A stretch of DNA of 64,000 nt from Photobacterium ganghwense (GCF_003025595.1 NZ_PYMI01000002.1:496001-560000); one strand, 5' to 3'; positions 1 through 9,180 are shown, numbered from the stretch's first letter. Notes: generated from the letters alone by a model not told the origin. Numbers and translations are program-made.

Positions 1-1
1 A

Positions 2-868
2 GGTCACTTTGTCCACCACCCAGCTCTGCCGGGTGTGGAGCACTTTGGTGATGAAGGCGCAGCAAACCATACTCGCTTTTGCCACGAATACGGCGAGCAA
101 GGCGTTGAATTCTTTGTTTTTGGTCGTCACGCGTTCGACAGCCGTTTCCCGGCACCGCAGAAATTCCCGGCTCGTCACACCTTTGAAGCGTGTGAAGCCG
201 TTGCGCGTCTGCACCAACTGCATGATGACAAAGTGGTAATTGCCCAGCAAAATCCATCGGTGATTGATGCCGGCGTTTTCCACAACGACGTTATCGCTGT
301 GGGTAACAAGAATATTCTGTTCTGTCACGAGCAGGCGTTCCTGAATCAACAAGCAGTGTACGATGAACTTGGCCTGAAACTGGGCGGTGATTTCAAAGTG
401 ATTGAAGTGCCGACCAGCGCGGTTTCAGTTGATGATGCCGTTACCAGCTACCTGTTTAACTCGCAACTGCTGGCGATGCCTAACGGTGATAATGTTCTGG
501 TTCTGCCGGAAGAATGCCTCAATAACCAGAATGTATGGGCATACATTGAGCAACTGCTGGCAGAAAAACGCGGCATTGACGCAGTGAAGGTCTTTGACCT
601 GAAACAGAGCATGGCAAATGGCGGTGGCCCGGCGTGTCTGCGCCTGCGTGTTGTTCTGAACGAAGCGGAGCAGGCTGCCGTTAACCCGAATACTTTGATG
701 AACGATACCTTGTTCGCAACCCTGAATGATTGGGTGGATCGCAATTACCGCGATCGCCTGGTTGAGGCGGATTTGGCTGATCCACAGCTGTTGGTTGAAT
801 CCCGCACGGCACTGGACGAACTGACCCGGATTCTTGGCCTGGGTGCAGTGTACCCGTTCCAGCGCTAG
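2..868 (+). CDS. astB: N-succinylarginine dihydrolase, 5' truncated by window edge
   Basis: AstB converts N2-succinyl-L-arginine to N2-succinylornithine, releasing two NH3 and CO2. It is the second step of the arginine succinyltransferase pathway and is cytosolic. The frame is open from base 2, before the GTG at 35, and reads [20 protein letters not shown], so the GTG is internal and the true start lies outside the window. Family landmarks are the DEGAANHTR segment (catalytic Glu region), [10 protein letters not shown] (catalytic His) and [11 protein letters not shown] with the nucleophilic Cys near the C-terminus. About 288 residues of a protein of roughly 445 are present. It ends just before a hairpin terminator. 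Other ast genes presumably lie upstream, out of view. Confidence 0.95.
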   Translation, partial: GHFVHHPALPGVEHFGDEGAANHTRFCHEYGEQGVEFFVFGRHAFDSRFPAPQKFPARHTFEACEAVARLHQLHDDKVVIAQQNPSVIDAGVFHNDVIAVGNKNILFCHEQAFLNQQAVYDELGLKLGGDFKVIEVPTSAVSVDDAVTSYLFNSQLLAMPNGDNVLVLPEECLNNQNVWAYIEQLLAEKRGIDAVKVFDLKQSMANGGGPACLRLRVVLNEAEQAAVNPNTLMNDTLFATLNDWVDRNYRDRLVEADLADPQLLVESRTALDELTRILGLGAVYPFQR

Positions 869-893
869 TTCCTTTCTTTGCTTCCTGTTATGC

Positions 894-925
894 AGCCCCG
901 ACGGGTTTTCTGTCGGGGCTTTTTT
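894..925. terminator. Rho-independent terminator between convergent astB and LysR gene
   Basis: The stem AGCCCCGAC/GTCGGGGCT with a 9-nt loop is followed by a run of six T on the plus strand. It terminates astB. Its T run touches the stop codon of the opposing LysR gene (925-927), so the two convergent genes are almost abutting. Confidence 0.85.
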
Positions 926-1893
926 CATTCTGCTCCGCTTGATTCAATAACGGCTTTAACGGTTTGCTGGCGGGACCATCCCTGTTGTTTCAGAGGCTGT
1001 ATATCAGCCACCCGGCTGATCAGATAATCTTTGAAGTTTGCACAGCGAGCCGGCATGTATTTGCGTGGTTTGAAATAAAGATTAAGCTCAAACTGGCTAC
1101 TGACATAGTTTTCCAGAATGGGGGTCAGGCGTTTGAGCTCCAGATCCCGCTTTATCAGGCTGTAGGGCAGGTAAGCAACGCCACCACCGGCAATGGCAAT
1201 GTTTCGCAGGATTTCACTGTCATCCGCTTCGACCGTCTGGGGTATCTCGACGGAAGAGTATTCTCCGTTTTGCTCGAAGATCCAACGGTTCCCGCCCACC
1301 AGAGTTGTCGCATAGAGGCAGTGATGATGTTTCAGATCATCGGGAATGACAGGTTTGCCGAATTTTTCGATGTAGGCCGGGGCGCAGCAAGCCATCAGTG
1401 GCTCTTTCAGTAACGCCCGCTTGACCAGTAAACTGTCTTTATCCTGAAATCCGCGGTATGTGGCATTGGCTCGAATGGCGAAATCTACGTCATGCACGTG
1501 ATCCACTTCAAACGCGGTTTCCAGTACGACGAAATTGAGTGACGGGTGCTGCTGAAGGTATTCACCGATGATTTGGCTGAGGTAATGCTTGGCAAACAGC
1601 GGCGTGCTGGCAATTTTGATTGTGCCGCGATCTTCGCTGCTCATGTTCTGAACTTCATTGAATACGTCATCAATTTCGGTATGTAGCAGACTGAACCTGT
1701 CATACAGACGCTGACCTGCCTGGGTGGGGGTAATTTTGCGTGTTGTCCGCTTTAGCAGACTGACCCCCATCCCTTCTTCCAGCTCGTTGAGCCAGCGACT
1801 GGCGGCCGATGCTGACATATTATTCAGCTTGGCGGCCTCACTGATCGAGCCCGTGCGCACCACATGTAGAAAAAAAACAACCTTGTCCAGCAT
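925..1893 (-). CDS. LysR-family transcriptional regulator
   Basis: This 322-residue DNA-binding regulator has an N-terminal winged helix-turn-helix (residues about 1-60, with GSISEAAKLNNMSASAASRWL as the HTH) and a LysR substrate-binding domain from about residue 88 to 290. The ATG at 1893 is preferred over a TTG at 1899 because AGGA sits at proper spacing upstream. The HTH resembles the subgroup in which AxxLxxSxxxxSR replaces the commoner TQPA(V)S motif. It is transcribed divergently from the SDR gene at 2146, which LysR proteins commonly regulate. The inducer cannot be deduced from sequence. The C-terminal 30 residues (WSRQQTVKAV region) are an extra tail. Confidence 0.88.
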   Translation of the reverse strand: MLDKVVFFLHVVRTGSISEAAKLNNMSASAASRWLNELEEGMGVSLLKRTTRKITPTQAGQRLYDRFSLLHTEIDDVFNEVQNMSSEDRGTIKIASTPLFAKHYLSQIIGEYLQQHPSLNFVVLETAFEVDHVHDVDFAIRANATYRGFQDKDSLLVKRALLKEPLMACCAPAYIEKFGKPVIPDDLKHHHCLYATTLVGGNRWIFEQNGEYSSVEIPQTVEADDSEILRNIAIAGGGVAYLPYSLIKRDLELKRLTPILENYVSSQFELNLYFKPRKYMPARCANFKDYLISRVADIQPLKQQGWSRQQTVKAVIESSGAE

Positions 1894-2145
1894 GATCAAT
1901 CCTGATTCGCCGCTTCCTTTGTCCTTTTATAGCAAACCTGAAAAAAGAGAACCACGAAAGAACGATGACAGTTGCATATATTCGCAAAGGAGAATTGCAG
2001 CAATGTTGGTAATCATTTTGCATGGCTCAACTACAATAGGGACATACAGTGAGTTGTGGTACCCGACGCAACTGTAGTCGCTATTGCAAATACCATTATG
2101 TATCTGTTTGGCGTTTTTCAGTTTGGTATTCAGAAAGGGGAAGAA

Positions 2146-2883
2146 ATGATGCTAAATAACAAAGTCTGTATTGTCACCGGTGGGGCGCAGGGAATTGGTC
2201 GCTGCATTGTAGAAACATTTGCAAAACACGATGCATTACAGGTGTATGCTTGCGATATGAATGGGGCTGCAATGGCTTCGCTGGAAGCCAAGTATCCGAA
2301 TGTTACTGTGGTGGAGTTGAATGTCTGCGACCGGGCGTCCATTCAGCAATTTGTTGAAAAGGTAAAAAGCGAACATGGCAGAATTGATGTACTGGTCAAT
2401 AACGCCGGGGTAACGCGCGATAACCTGATTGAGAAAATGACCGAAGAAGAGTGGGATTTTGTCTGTGATGTGAACCTCAAAGGGGTGTTCAATATGACGC
2501 AGGCGGTTGCACCGGTCATGATGGAAAATGGCGCAGGTTCTATTGTTACTATGTCCTCGGTCGTGGGTACTGACGGCAATATTGGTCAAACCAACTACGC
2601 GGCGACTAAAGGCGGTGTGATTGCAATGACGAAAGGCTGGGCTAAAGAACTGTCACGTAAAGGGGCGCAGGTCAGGGCGAACTGCATTGCCCCAGGGTTC
2701 ATCGAAACACCGATGACCGTTGATTTGCCGGAAAAAGTGCTGCACTACATGCGCAGCAAAACGCCTCTGGGGCGTATGGGCAAGCCGGAAGACATCGCTA
2801 ATGCTGCGCTGTTTCTGGCAAGTGATAACTCGGCGTTCATTACCGGTCAGACGCTGAAAGTCGATGGTGGCCTGGTGATTTAA
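2146..2883 (+). CDS. FabG-like short-chain dehydrogenase/reductase
   Basis: A classical NAD(P)-dependent SDR of 245 residues, the usual FabG/PhaB length. Visible motifs are the Rossmann glycine motif TGGAQGIG (about residues 10-17), NNAG, the catalytic Ser in VTMSSVVG, Tyr and Lys in YAATKGG, and PGFIETPM. The start is the tandem ATG-ATG at 2146/2149 behind AAAGGGGAAG. A longer in-frame reading from 2056 adds 30 residues that are not SDR-like, so it is rejected. It resembles 3-oxoacyl-ACP or acetoacetyl-CoA reductase, but it stands alone next to a LysR gene rather than in a fab operon, so the substrate is unknown. Confidence 0.9.
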   Translation: MMLNNKVCIVTGGAQGIGRCIVETFAKHDALQVYACDMNGAAMASLEAKYPNVTVVELNVCDRASIQQFVEKVKSEHGRIDVLVNNAGVTRDNLIEKMTEEEWDFVCDVNLKGVFNMTQAVAPVMMENGAGSIVTMSSVVGTDGNIGQTNYAATKGGVIAMTKGWAKELSRKGAQVRANCIAPGFIETPMTVDLPEKVLHYMRSKTPLGRMGKPEDIANAALFLASDNSAFITGQTLKVDGGLVI

Positions 2884-3011
2884 TCGTATTCAATTCATAC
2901 AGCGATTCTGTTGCATGTTTTGAGTCAGCAAAGCCGATCTCAGCAGGTACCATGTCAAAGGTCATCATTTATGATGGCCTTGCTTATTTTTGTATCATCG
3001 CAAATTCTTGC

Positions 3012-3066
3012 CTTGTCTTGTCTTGTCTTGTCTTGTCTTGTCTTGTCTTGTCTTGTCTTGTCTTGT
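3012..3066. repeat. Pentanucleotide tandem repeat (CTTGT)11
   Basis: Eleven perfect consecutive CTTGT units, with a twelfth truncated to CTT, lie in the 448-bp gap between the SDR gene and the metallophosphoesterase gene, about 265 bp upstream of the latter. The plus-strand open frame through it reads as an L-S-C-L-V repeat and is not a credible protein. Arrays of this kind change copy number by slippage, so a length effect on the downstream promoter is possible but not shown. Confidence 0.97.
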
Positions 3067-3084
3067 CTTCTTCCTGAACGACTT

Positions 3085-3098
3085 CTGGGCTAGTCCAT
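3085..3098. promoter_or_regulatory. Imperfect copy of the CTGGACTAGTCCAG palindrome
   Basis: CTGGGCTAGTCCAT matches 12 of 14 positions of the perfect palindrome at 3277-3290, 192 bp downstream. Both lie upstream of the metallophosphoesterase gene. Paired operator-like sites suggest a dimeric regulator, possibly with looping. No known regulator consensus is recognised. Confidence 0.4.
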
Positions 3099-3276
3099 CT
3101 TATGGATGATCTGAATATCTCCTCCTGGTTTGGGGGCGGCCTTTTGCGTATTTGATTGCTGTTTTCTATTCTCGGCCCAGAAAGCCATGCCTCGTTGTCA
3201 ATTTTCTGCTACCTAATTGTCATCCATTCTGTCATTTCCTGTCACATAGCGTCCCTAGTATGGCTTGCGAACCTTG

Positions 3277-3290
3277 CTGGACTAGTCCAG
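3277..3290. promoter_or_regulatory. Perfect 14-bp palindrome upstream of the metallophosphoesterase gene
   Basis: CTGGACTAGTCCAG equals its own reverse complement and sits 42 bp before the first possible start codon at 3332, within the likely promoter/leader. A diverged copy lies at 3085-3098. It is a candidate operator; the cognate protein is unknown. Confidence 0.45.
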
Positions 3291-3331
3291 TAAAAAACGG
3301 TCAGTAAGCCTTAAAATAAAAGGATGTAAGA

Positions 3332-5833
3332 ATGTCTACGAAAACAGAGCAGCCCGGCACGATTCTTTATCTCACTATGCCACCCGCAGTGTCTCCCTTC
3401 GCTTCCCCCTCGTTTGAAACACTGCCAATGAAAAAAGTCGTCGCTTTACTCATGTCAGCGTTGTTAGTGGCAGGCTGTAACGACAATGATCATGTCGATA
3501 ACGGTGGTAAAGAAGGCAATACCGATTCAGGCAGTGGTGAAGTGATTGAGCCACCGGCGGTGGTGATACCTGCGCCCGAGTCGGATACCGCTGTCACCTT
3601 TACGATCCATCCGTATTTGCAACAACCGTCTGCTGATCATATGGCGGTGTTGTTTGAATCAGAGGAGAGTAAGCTGACCGTCTGGGCACGGCCTGCCGGT
3701 AGTCAGGGGGAATTCCAGCTTGCTGAACCTGTTGCCGTGGACCAGACCACACTTTACAGCGCGTCTCTGACCGGGCTGAAGGCAGATACGTTGTATGAGT
3801 ACTATGTGGTTGCAGGTGAGGGCGGGATTACCGCGGTCTCTCCCCGTTATGCGTTCAAAACGTACCCCGAAGCGGGGCGGACACCGGAAGCGTTTAATGT
3901 AATCGCTATCAGCGATACACAAAATAACAATACGCTGGGGGCATTGAGCGATCTGGTCAGCAAAGGGATTGTCGCCCATGTTTGTGCCAACGAGGCTGAG
4001 CAGTGTGCATCGAATATTGCCGCGATCACTATCTCTGGTGACATTGTTAATAACGGTGAAAGCTTGTTGCAATGGCGTCGGGATTTCTTCGACCAGCTTA
4101 AAGCGATTACGCCGTATGTCCCTTTGGTTGCTGTGCCGGGCAACCACGATTATTACGGCAACCCTGAGCTGTCGAATTACCGCCATTTTTTCCAGCAGCC
4201 TGAAAACGGCTCGATGGGATATGAAGAGCAGTGGTATTTCCTGGATTACGGCAACTTGCGGATGATTGGCCTAGATAGCTACCCAATCTCAAAAAATCAC
4301 GGCAAATTCCAGGCGGAGATTCTTGGGATTCAGCGCCAGTGGTTGCGTGAACAATTGGCGGCCACGGAAACAGATAACAACGTAGACTATGTCGTTAGCA
4401 TGTTCCACCATCCGTGTTTGTCGGAATTGTGGCTGTCCGGGGAAAGTATTGGTAGCTGTGAAATGGTGGCGGAGATGGAAGATTTCACCCGTCGCAGCGG
4501 TAAGATGTCAGGCCACTTCTTCGGTCACACGCATGCGTACTCCCGTGGCCAGTCAATGGATACCAACCACCTGTGGCTGAATGCGGCCACCGCAGCGGGA
4601 TACAGAGAAAAAATCAACGATGATAACTATTACAACAAAGATACCCGAGATTATGACACCTTTGCCATCAGCCAGAGCGAATTTGGTTTTAACCTGCTGA
4701 CATTCAATCAGCAACAGGAACCGTCTATTTCACTGACCCGTTACAGTGCGGAAGTGGCGTCGAAAGGAGAGGGACTGGCTAGCCTAAAAGAGACATTCAC
4801 AGTGTCAGATACGCTGACCATGAAACGTGCCTCGGTGGATGCACCGCAAGTGCTGGAAGGGAACGGTAACGTTGCTTTCAATAATATGAAGTTGGCGATT
4901 ACTCACCCGCAAAGTGATGGTGTGTATGAAGTGCAGTGGCAGTTGAGCAAAGATCCAAGTTTCGAACAGGATGTGTTTGATATCTGGGGGAATAAGACTC
5001 GTCGTCACAACATCTGGCCAATGCAGGATGGCACCATTCAGGGGATGCCAGTGGATACTCAGGCGGGCGTTGATCTGACCCGAATCGACCTGGCCGACTT
5101 TTCCGGCAAGGTGATGATGGGGGGGGATGAATCGTATAAATGGCAGAAGCGGGCTTCTGAGTATTCCCATGATTCTTACCGTGATCCGTTCAACGGCAGC
5201 TCTGCGCCAGTACTAACACTATTCCCGGGCGAAACCTGGTATTGGCGAGCCCGAGTTCGAGATGAACACCTAAGCTGGTCTGAGTGGAGTGACAAGGCAA
5301 CGCTGGCCATTGCCGCTGGTTCGACATCATCGCTGAACATGGAAAATGCCGGAGCCGAACTGAATGCCCTGACAGGCTGGTCGGTTGATATGGGATACTG
5401 GCGAGTAGCATCAGATATGGACGATATTCTTGCTAGTGAAGGCACCTACTATTTCAGTGCCCGCCCGAATAACAACGCCGCCGGCGGTGATCCTTACGAT
5501 GAAATGAGCCAGATCATCGATGTCAGCGGTTTCAATGATGCCATTTCCCAGTCGGCAGCTTTTGTCCGACTAACCTTCAGCAGCAATGGCTGGGGCGACG
5601 GGGATCATGCGGTTGTTACCCTGCAGCCGCAAGACAGTCAGGGAGCAACTGTCGGAGAGCCTATCGTGGTGAAAACCCTCAGCCGCAAGCAGCAATGGCT
5701 CGATAATGAAGCGGTCGGGTTGCTGCCGACAGGCACTGACAACCTAAAGCTAACGGTGCGTGCGGTAAAATTGTCGGGGAACATGGCTGATGTGCACCTG
5801 GATAACTTCCGTGTGTCATTGACCACACCATAA
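3332..5833 (+). CDS. Calcineurin-like metallophosphoesterase, putative lipoprotein
   Basis: An 833-residue predicted exported phosphohydrolase. A lipoprotein signal starts at an internal Met (residue 33, ATG at 3428): MKKVVALLMSALLVAGC. A Gly/Asp-rich linker follows, then an FN3/purple-acid-phosphatase-like domain (about 85-175) and a metallophosphoesterase core with ISDTQ, SGDIVNNG, VPGNHDYYG, FHHPC and GHTHAYSRG (metal ligands Asp, Asn and His). The C-terminal half, about 330 residues, is beta-rich and of unclear function. The ATG at 3332 has the better ribosome site (AAAGGATG) but places 32 residues before the signal peptide. The ATG at 3428 fits secretion better but has a poor site, so the start is unresolved. 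The gene is monocistronic and followed by a terminator. Confidence 0.85.
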   Translation: MSTKTEQPGTILYLTMPPAVSPFASPSFETLPMKKVVALLMSALLVAGCNDNDHVDNGGKEGNTDSGSGEVIEPPAVVIPAPESDTAVTFTIHPYLQQPSADHMAVLFESEESKLTVWARPAGSQGEFQLAEPVAVDQTTLYSASLTGLKADTLYEYYVVAGEGGITAVSPRYAFKTYPEAGRTPEAFNVIAISDTQNNNTLGALSDLVSKGIVAHVCANEAEQCASNIAAITISGDIVNNGESLLQWRRDFFDQLKAITPYVPLVAVPGNHDYYGNPELSNYRHFFQQPENGSMGYEEQWYFLDYGNLRMIGLDSYPISKNHGKFQAEILGIQRQWLREQLAATETDNNVDYVVSMFHHPCLSELWLSGESIGSCEMVAEMEDFTRRSGKMSGHFFGHTHAYSRGQSMDTNHLWLNAATAAGYREKINDDNYYNKDTRDYDTFAISQSEFGFNLLTFNQQQEPSISLTRYSAEVASKGEGLASLKETFTVSDTLTMKRASVDAPQVLEGNGNVAFNNMKLAITHPQSDGVYEVQWQLSKDPSFEQDVFDIWGNKTRRHNIWPMQDGTIQGMPVDTQAGVDLTRIDLADFSGKVMMGGDESYKWQKRASEYSHDSYRDPFNGSSAPVLTLFPGETWYWRARVRDEHLSWSEWSDKATLAIAAGSTSSLNMENAGAELNALTGWSVDMGYWRVASDMDDILASEGTYYFSARPNNNAAGGDPYDEMSQIIDVSGFNDAISQSAAFVRLTFSSNGWGDGDHAVVTLQPQDSQGATVGEPIVVKTLSRKQQWLDNEAVGLLPTGTDNLKLTVRAVKLSGNMADVHLDNFRVSLTTP

Positions 5834-5928
5834 CCTTGGTGATTAATCACGCTTTTTTGCGCGCAATATGGCCTCAAGTGATTCATATGTATATTGAGCG
5901 TTTTATTGACGGCTAGCGTCGCTTATCA

Positions 5929-5956
5929 GGCCCCCGGTAATTGCCGGGGGCTTTTT
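5929..5956 (+). terminator. Terminator after metallophosphoesterase gene
   Basis: A GC-rich stem GCCCCCGG/CCGGGGGC with a 6-nt loop is followed by five T, about 95 bp after the stop codon. Confidence 0.85.
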
Positions 5957-6086
5957 GCTGATGACAGTATGCAGATTTCTGTTACTCTCAGAATCTCCCA
6001 GATTATTGAATGTGCAATTTTGTACAAAACAAATCGTCATGATTGCGATATGTTGATGACCAGGGAAAATCATCAGAGAGTGCCAT

Positions 6087-6916
6087 ATGCAGCCACGAAA
6101 AATTCAGGTCAATTATTCAGATGTGGCTGAACTGGAAGGGCTTGAGTTTCTCAATGCGCGCTACATCGAGCAGACATTTTCCAAGCATTCCCACGAAGGT
6201 TACACCGTCGGCGTTATCGAACACGGTGCGCAGGGGTTTTACCGAACTGGGGGGAACATACCGCGCCACAGAACACCATTATTTTGGTTAATGCCGATGA
6301 AATTCACAGTGGCTATTCGGCCACTGAGGGCGGCTGGGCTTATCGCGCAATGTATCCGCTGCCGGAGCATTTTGTTCAGCTGAGCCGGGATTTAGGGATG
6401 CCAGAATATGGCGCACCTTATTTTCCTGAACCTGTCGTGAAAGACGATGTTCTGGCAGCCCATCTCAAGCAGGTGTTTGACGTTCTGGAGGTTTCAGACA
6501 ACCCCTTACAACGGGAAACGCTGGTGTACTCTGCCCTGAGCAGTCTGATGCTGCGTCACGGTCAATCCCGGTTGTATGCCGCACCTGCCAAGGCTTCTGA
6601 ACAGGCGTTGTCACAGGTCAAATCCTTTCTCGATGAGTATGCAACCTGGAATGTGACGTTGGCAGAGCTGGCACAATTAGCAGGCATGAGCCCTTTTGGC
6701 TTAGTGAGAGCGTTCAGCAAAGCCTTTGGTTTGCCGCCTCATGCGTATCAGATCCAGGTGCGGTTGAAACGCGCAAGAACCATGCTCAAGCATGGCTTGC
6801 CGTTGGCGGATGTCGCCGTCGAATCCGGCTTTCATGATCAGAGCCATCTTCATCGCCACTTTAAAAAGGCGATGGGGATAACCCCCGGACAGTATGTAAA
6901 AGCGAGCCGTCATTAA
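6087..6916 (+). pseudogene. AraC-family regulator split by a -1 frameshift in a G run
   Basis: Two overlapping frames together form one AraC regulator of about 276 residues. The first frame (6087 to about 6250) encodes the start of an AraC cupin ligand domain with HSHEGYTVGVIEHG and GFYRTGG. The second (in frame from about 6250, ending 6916) continues with EHTAPQNTIILVNADEIHSG and holds the two C-terminal helix-turn-helices (LAELAQLAGMSPFGLVRAF; VAVESGFHDQSHLHRHF). The switch lies at a run of six G at 6249-6254; a seventh G would restore a continuous protein. This could be a true inactivating deletion, a slippage-prone switch or a base-calling error. The gene sits 24 bp upstream of azlC and is a natural candidate for its regulator. 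Confidence 0.8.
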
Positions 6917-6940
6917 AAATTATAAAAGTAAGGAGTTTGT

Positions 6941-7660
6941 GTGGAAAAAGACGGAATATTAACGATGGAAGTAGGATCGAACCGCTTACAACAAGCAGCG
7001 CAGGGCGCATTGGCTATTTCCCCATTGAGTATTGCGGTGGTGCCCTGGGGGATCCTCGCCGGATCTTTTGCTGTGGATGTCGGGCTAAATCCGCTGGAAG
7101 GGCAGGCCATGTCTGCCATCTTGTTTGCGGGGGCGGCACAGTTGGTGGCCATGGGGATGATTAAAACCGGTGCGAGTCTGTTCAGTATGCTGGTGGCCAT
7201 TTTCTTTGTGACGTCGCGCCATTTCTTATATGGGCTGGCGATGCGGGATCGGATCAGTCCGCTGAATGTTCGTTGGCGGGTGGTGCTGGGGTTTCTGCTG
7301 ACCGATGAGCTATTTGCCGTGTGTGCCAATCAGGATAAAGCGCGGTTTGACCCCTGGTACGCGCTGGGGGCGGGACTGAGTTTTTATTTGATCTGGAACG
7401 CGGCCACGTTTGCCGGCATTGTCGCCGGAACCAACATTCCGTCGCTGAATGAATACGGTCTGGAGTTTGCCATCGCATCGACTTTCATCGCCATTGTGAT
7501 TCCGACGCTGAAGAATGTGCCCATGTTGTGCGCGGCGCTGGTGGCATTGATTCTGTCTGTGATGATGAGCTATTTCGGCATTGAAAGCGGGTTGGTGATT
7601 GCCAGCTTGGGAGGAATGCTGACGGGGTATCTGCTGGAAACACGGAGGGTACAGCCATGA
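6941..7660 (+). CDS. azlC: AzlC-family branched-chain amino acid exporter, large subunit
   Basis: A 239-residue inner-membrane protein with several hydrophobic segments and AzlC landmarks: PWGILAGSFAVDVGL, FAGAAQLVAMGMI, TSRHFLYGLAMR and TDELFAV. AzlC works with the small AzlD subunit to export branched-chain amino acids or analogues. GTG at 6941 follows AAGGAG at correct spacing; an ATG at 6965 is an alternative. It begins just after the AraC regulator and overlaps azlD by 4 bp (ATGA), implying translational coupling. Confidence 0.92.
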   Translation: MEKDGILTMEVGSNRLQQAAQGALAISPLSIAVVPWGILAGSFAVDVGLNPLEGQAMSAILFAGAAQLVAMGMIKTGASLFSMLVAIFFVTSRHFLYGLAMRDRISPLNVRWRVVLGFLLTDELFAVCANQDKARFDPWYALGAGLSFYLIWNAATFAGIVAGTNIPSLNEYGLEFAIASTFIAIVIPTLKNVPMLCAALVALILSVMMSYFGIESGLVIASLGGMLTGYLLETRRVQP

Positions 7661-7977
7661 TTTTTCTGACGATAATTGCGCTAACGGCCGTGGTGTTTCT
7701 CAGTCGGTATCTGTTTCTCGAGCCGTCATTACCGCTGAAAATGGGGGCAAATGCCCAGCGGTTTCTGAGTTATGCCAGCCCTGCGGTGCTGACCGCGATC
7801 TGGGGGCCGATTGTCTTTATGCCTAAAGGAGAGCTGGTACTAAGCGACAACGCTCCGTATCTGCTGGCTGCCACGTTTGCCATTTTGTTGGCATGGAAAA
7901 CAAAGAACGTGCTGGCGACGGTATTGACCAGCATGGGGATCTTTCTGGTATTAAAGCTGTGGCTGTTTGCGTCTTGA
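7657..7977 (+). CDS. azlD: AzlD-family small subunit of the branched-chain amino acid exporter
   Basis: A 106-residue membrane protein with four hydrophobic segments and the AzlD pattern (TRYLF-like SRYLFLEPSLPL near the N-terminus, then FLSYASPAVLTAIWGP). It partners AzlC in the inner membrane. The start codon overlaps the azlC stop, and the pair ends about 75 bp before a hairpin terminator. Confidence 0.9.
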   Translation: MIFLTIIALTAVVFLSRYLFLEPSLPLKMGANAQRFLSYASPAVLTAIWGPIVFMPKGELVLSDNAPYLLAATFAILLAWKTKNVLATVLTSMGIFLVLKLWLFAS

Positions 7978-8049
7978 AATGCGGCGTCTGAGTCGGGGCG
8001 AATCACGGAAAAACAGTTGATCCTCGCAAAACCGTTTTTTACGTAAATC

Positions 8050-8075
8050 AAGGCTGCGAATCCTCGCAGCCTTTT
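8050..8075. terminator. Terminator downstream of azlCD
   Basis: A 10-bp perfect stem AAGGCTGCGA/TCGCAGCCTT with loop ATCC. The T tract is four T on the plus strand, and an A-rich left arm makes it usable in both directions for azlD and the opposing rbsR. Confidence 0.8.
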
Positions 8076-8160
8076 AGTGTGCTCATTGGGTGTGTGCTCA
8101 GGTCAAATGATCATGTTGAGCGGTAGCCTGTGCGGGATGGTTGAACAACCGCCACGCTGA

Positions 8161-9180
8161 TCAAATGGTATCCGTAGGGTTGAGGTTGAGCACGCTGTCG
8201 CGGACAACAAGGGTCGGCTCCAGCTGGATAACGGTATTGGTCGCACGTTTACTGTGGATCTTATCCAGCAGCGTATCCACGGCTTGTTGCCCCAGCCGAT
8301 GTTTAGGCTGGTGAATGGTGGTCAGTGACGGCGTGATGTACTTCGCCAGCTTTATGTCATCGTAGCCGACGATAGATAAATCCTCCGGCACCTTGATGCC
8401 TTTTTTATTGGCCGTGTTAATCACGCCCATTGCCATCATGTCATTACAGACAAACAGAGCGGTCGGTAATTCGCCCCGCTCAAAGACCTCATTAAAAGCC
8501 AGCTCACCACCTTCGCATTCAAAGTTGCCGGAGGCGATCCACTGCTTATTGATTTCCAGCCCGGCTTCTTCCATGGCCTGAATAAATCCGGACAGACGTT
8601 GTTGTGCCGGAAGTTTATCCAGCGGGCCGGTCAGGCAGCCGATTCGGGTATGGCCCTGTTCGATCAGGTGGCGGGTCGCCAGATACCCACCATGATGGGA
8701 GTTGTCCTGAATTTTGTCGCTCGGAAAATCAACTGGCCCCCAGTCCATTACAACGGTCGGCACCGGCTGATGGCGGGAAAACGGATCAAACACACTGCCT
8801 TCCATTTCGCTGCACATCAGCAGCAGGCCATCGACACGCTTTTGCAGCAGGGTATCGAGATTGTCATGCATTCGATCCAGATCTCCTTCGGTGTTACAAA
8901 GGATCAGGTTATATCCCTGTTGGTAACAGCGACGTTCAACGCCCTTGACCACTTCACCGAAAAACGGGTTGGTTGAGGTTGTCAGCAACATCCCGAAGGT
9001 ACGGGTATGGTTGACCTTAAGGCTGCGCGCCAGCGCTGAAGGCGCATAGTTGAGCTCTTCAACCGCCGCCATCACACGTACCGAAATGTCTTCACTGACA
9101 AAGCGGGTTTTATTGAGAACGTGGCTGACGGTGGAGGTTGAGACTCCGGCGTATTTTGCTACATCTTTTATGGTCGCCAT
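8161..9180 (-). CDS. rbsR: LacI-family ribose operon repressor
   Basis: A 339-residue repressor with an N-terminal LacI helix-turn-helix (MATIKDVAKYAGVSTSTVSH) and a periplasmic-binding-protein-like effector domain (NPFFGEVVKGVE, VVMDWGP, GYDDIKLAKYITPSLTTI). ATG at 9180 follows CAGGGGAAACC; an in-frame extension to 9225 lacks family similarity. It is the last gene of rbsDACBKR. It is expected to bind the CGAAACGTTTCG operators at 14393-14450 and be released by D-ribose, as established for E. coli RbsR. Confidence 0.93.
   Translation of the reverse strand: MATIKDVAKYAGVSTSTVSHVLNKTRFVSEDISVRVMAAVEELNYAPSALARSLKVNHTRTFGMLLTTSTNPFFGEVVKGVERRCYQQGYNLILCNTEGDLDRMHDNLDTLLQKRVDGLLLMCSEMEGSVFDPFSRHQPVPTVVMDWGPVDFPSDKIQDNSHHGGYLATRHLIEQGHTRIGCLTGPLDKLPAQQRLSGFIQAMEEAGLEINKQWIASGNFECEGGELAFNEVFERGELPTALFVCNDMMAMGVINTANKKGIKVPEDLSIVGYDDIKLAKYITPSLTTIHQPKHRLGQQAVDTLLDKIHSKRATNTVIQLEPTLVVRDSVLNLNPTDTI

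Noticed and set aside
2911..3093. Plus-strand open frame with L-S-C-L-V repeats
   Set aside because: It is only a reading of the CTTGT array; no ribosome site and no homology-like composition.
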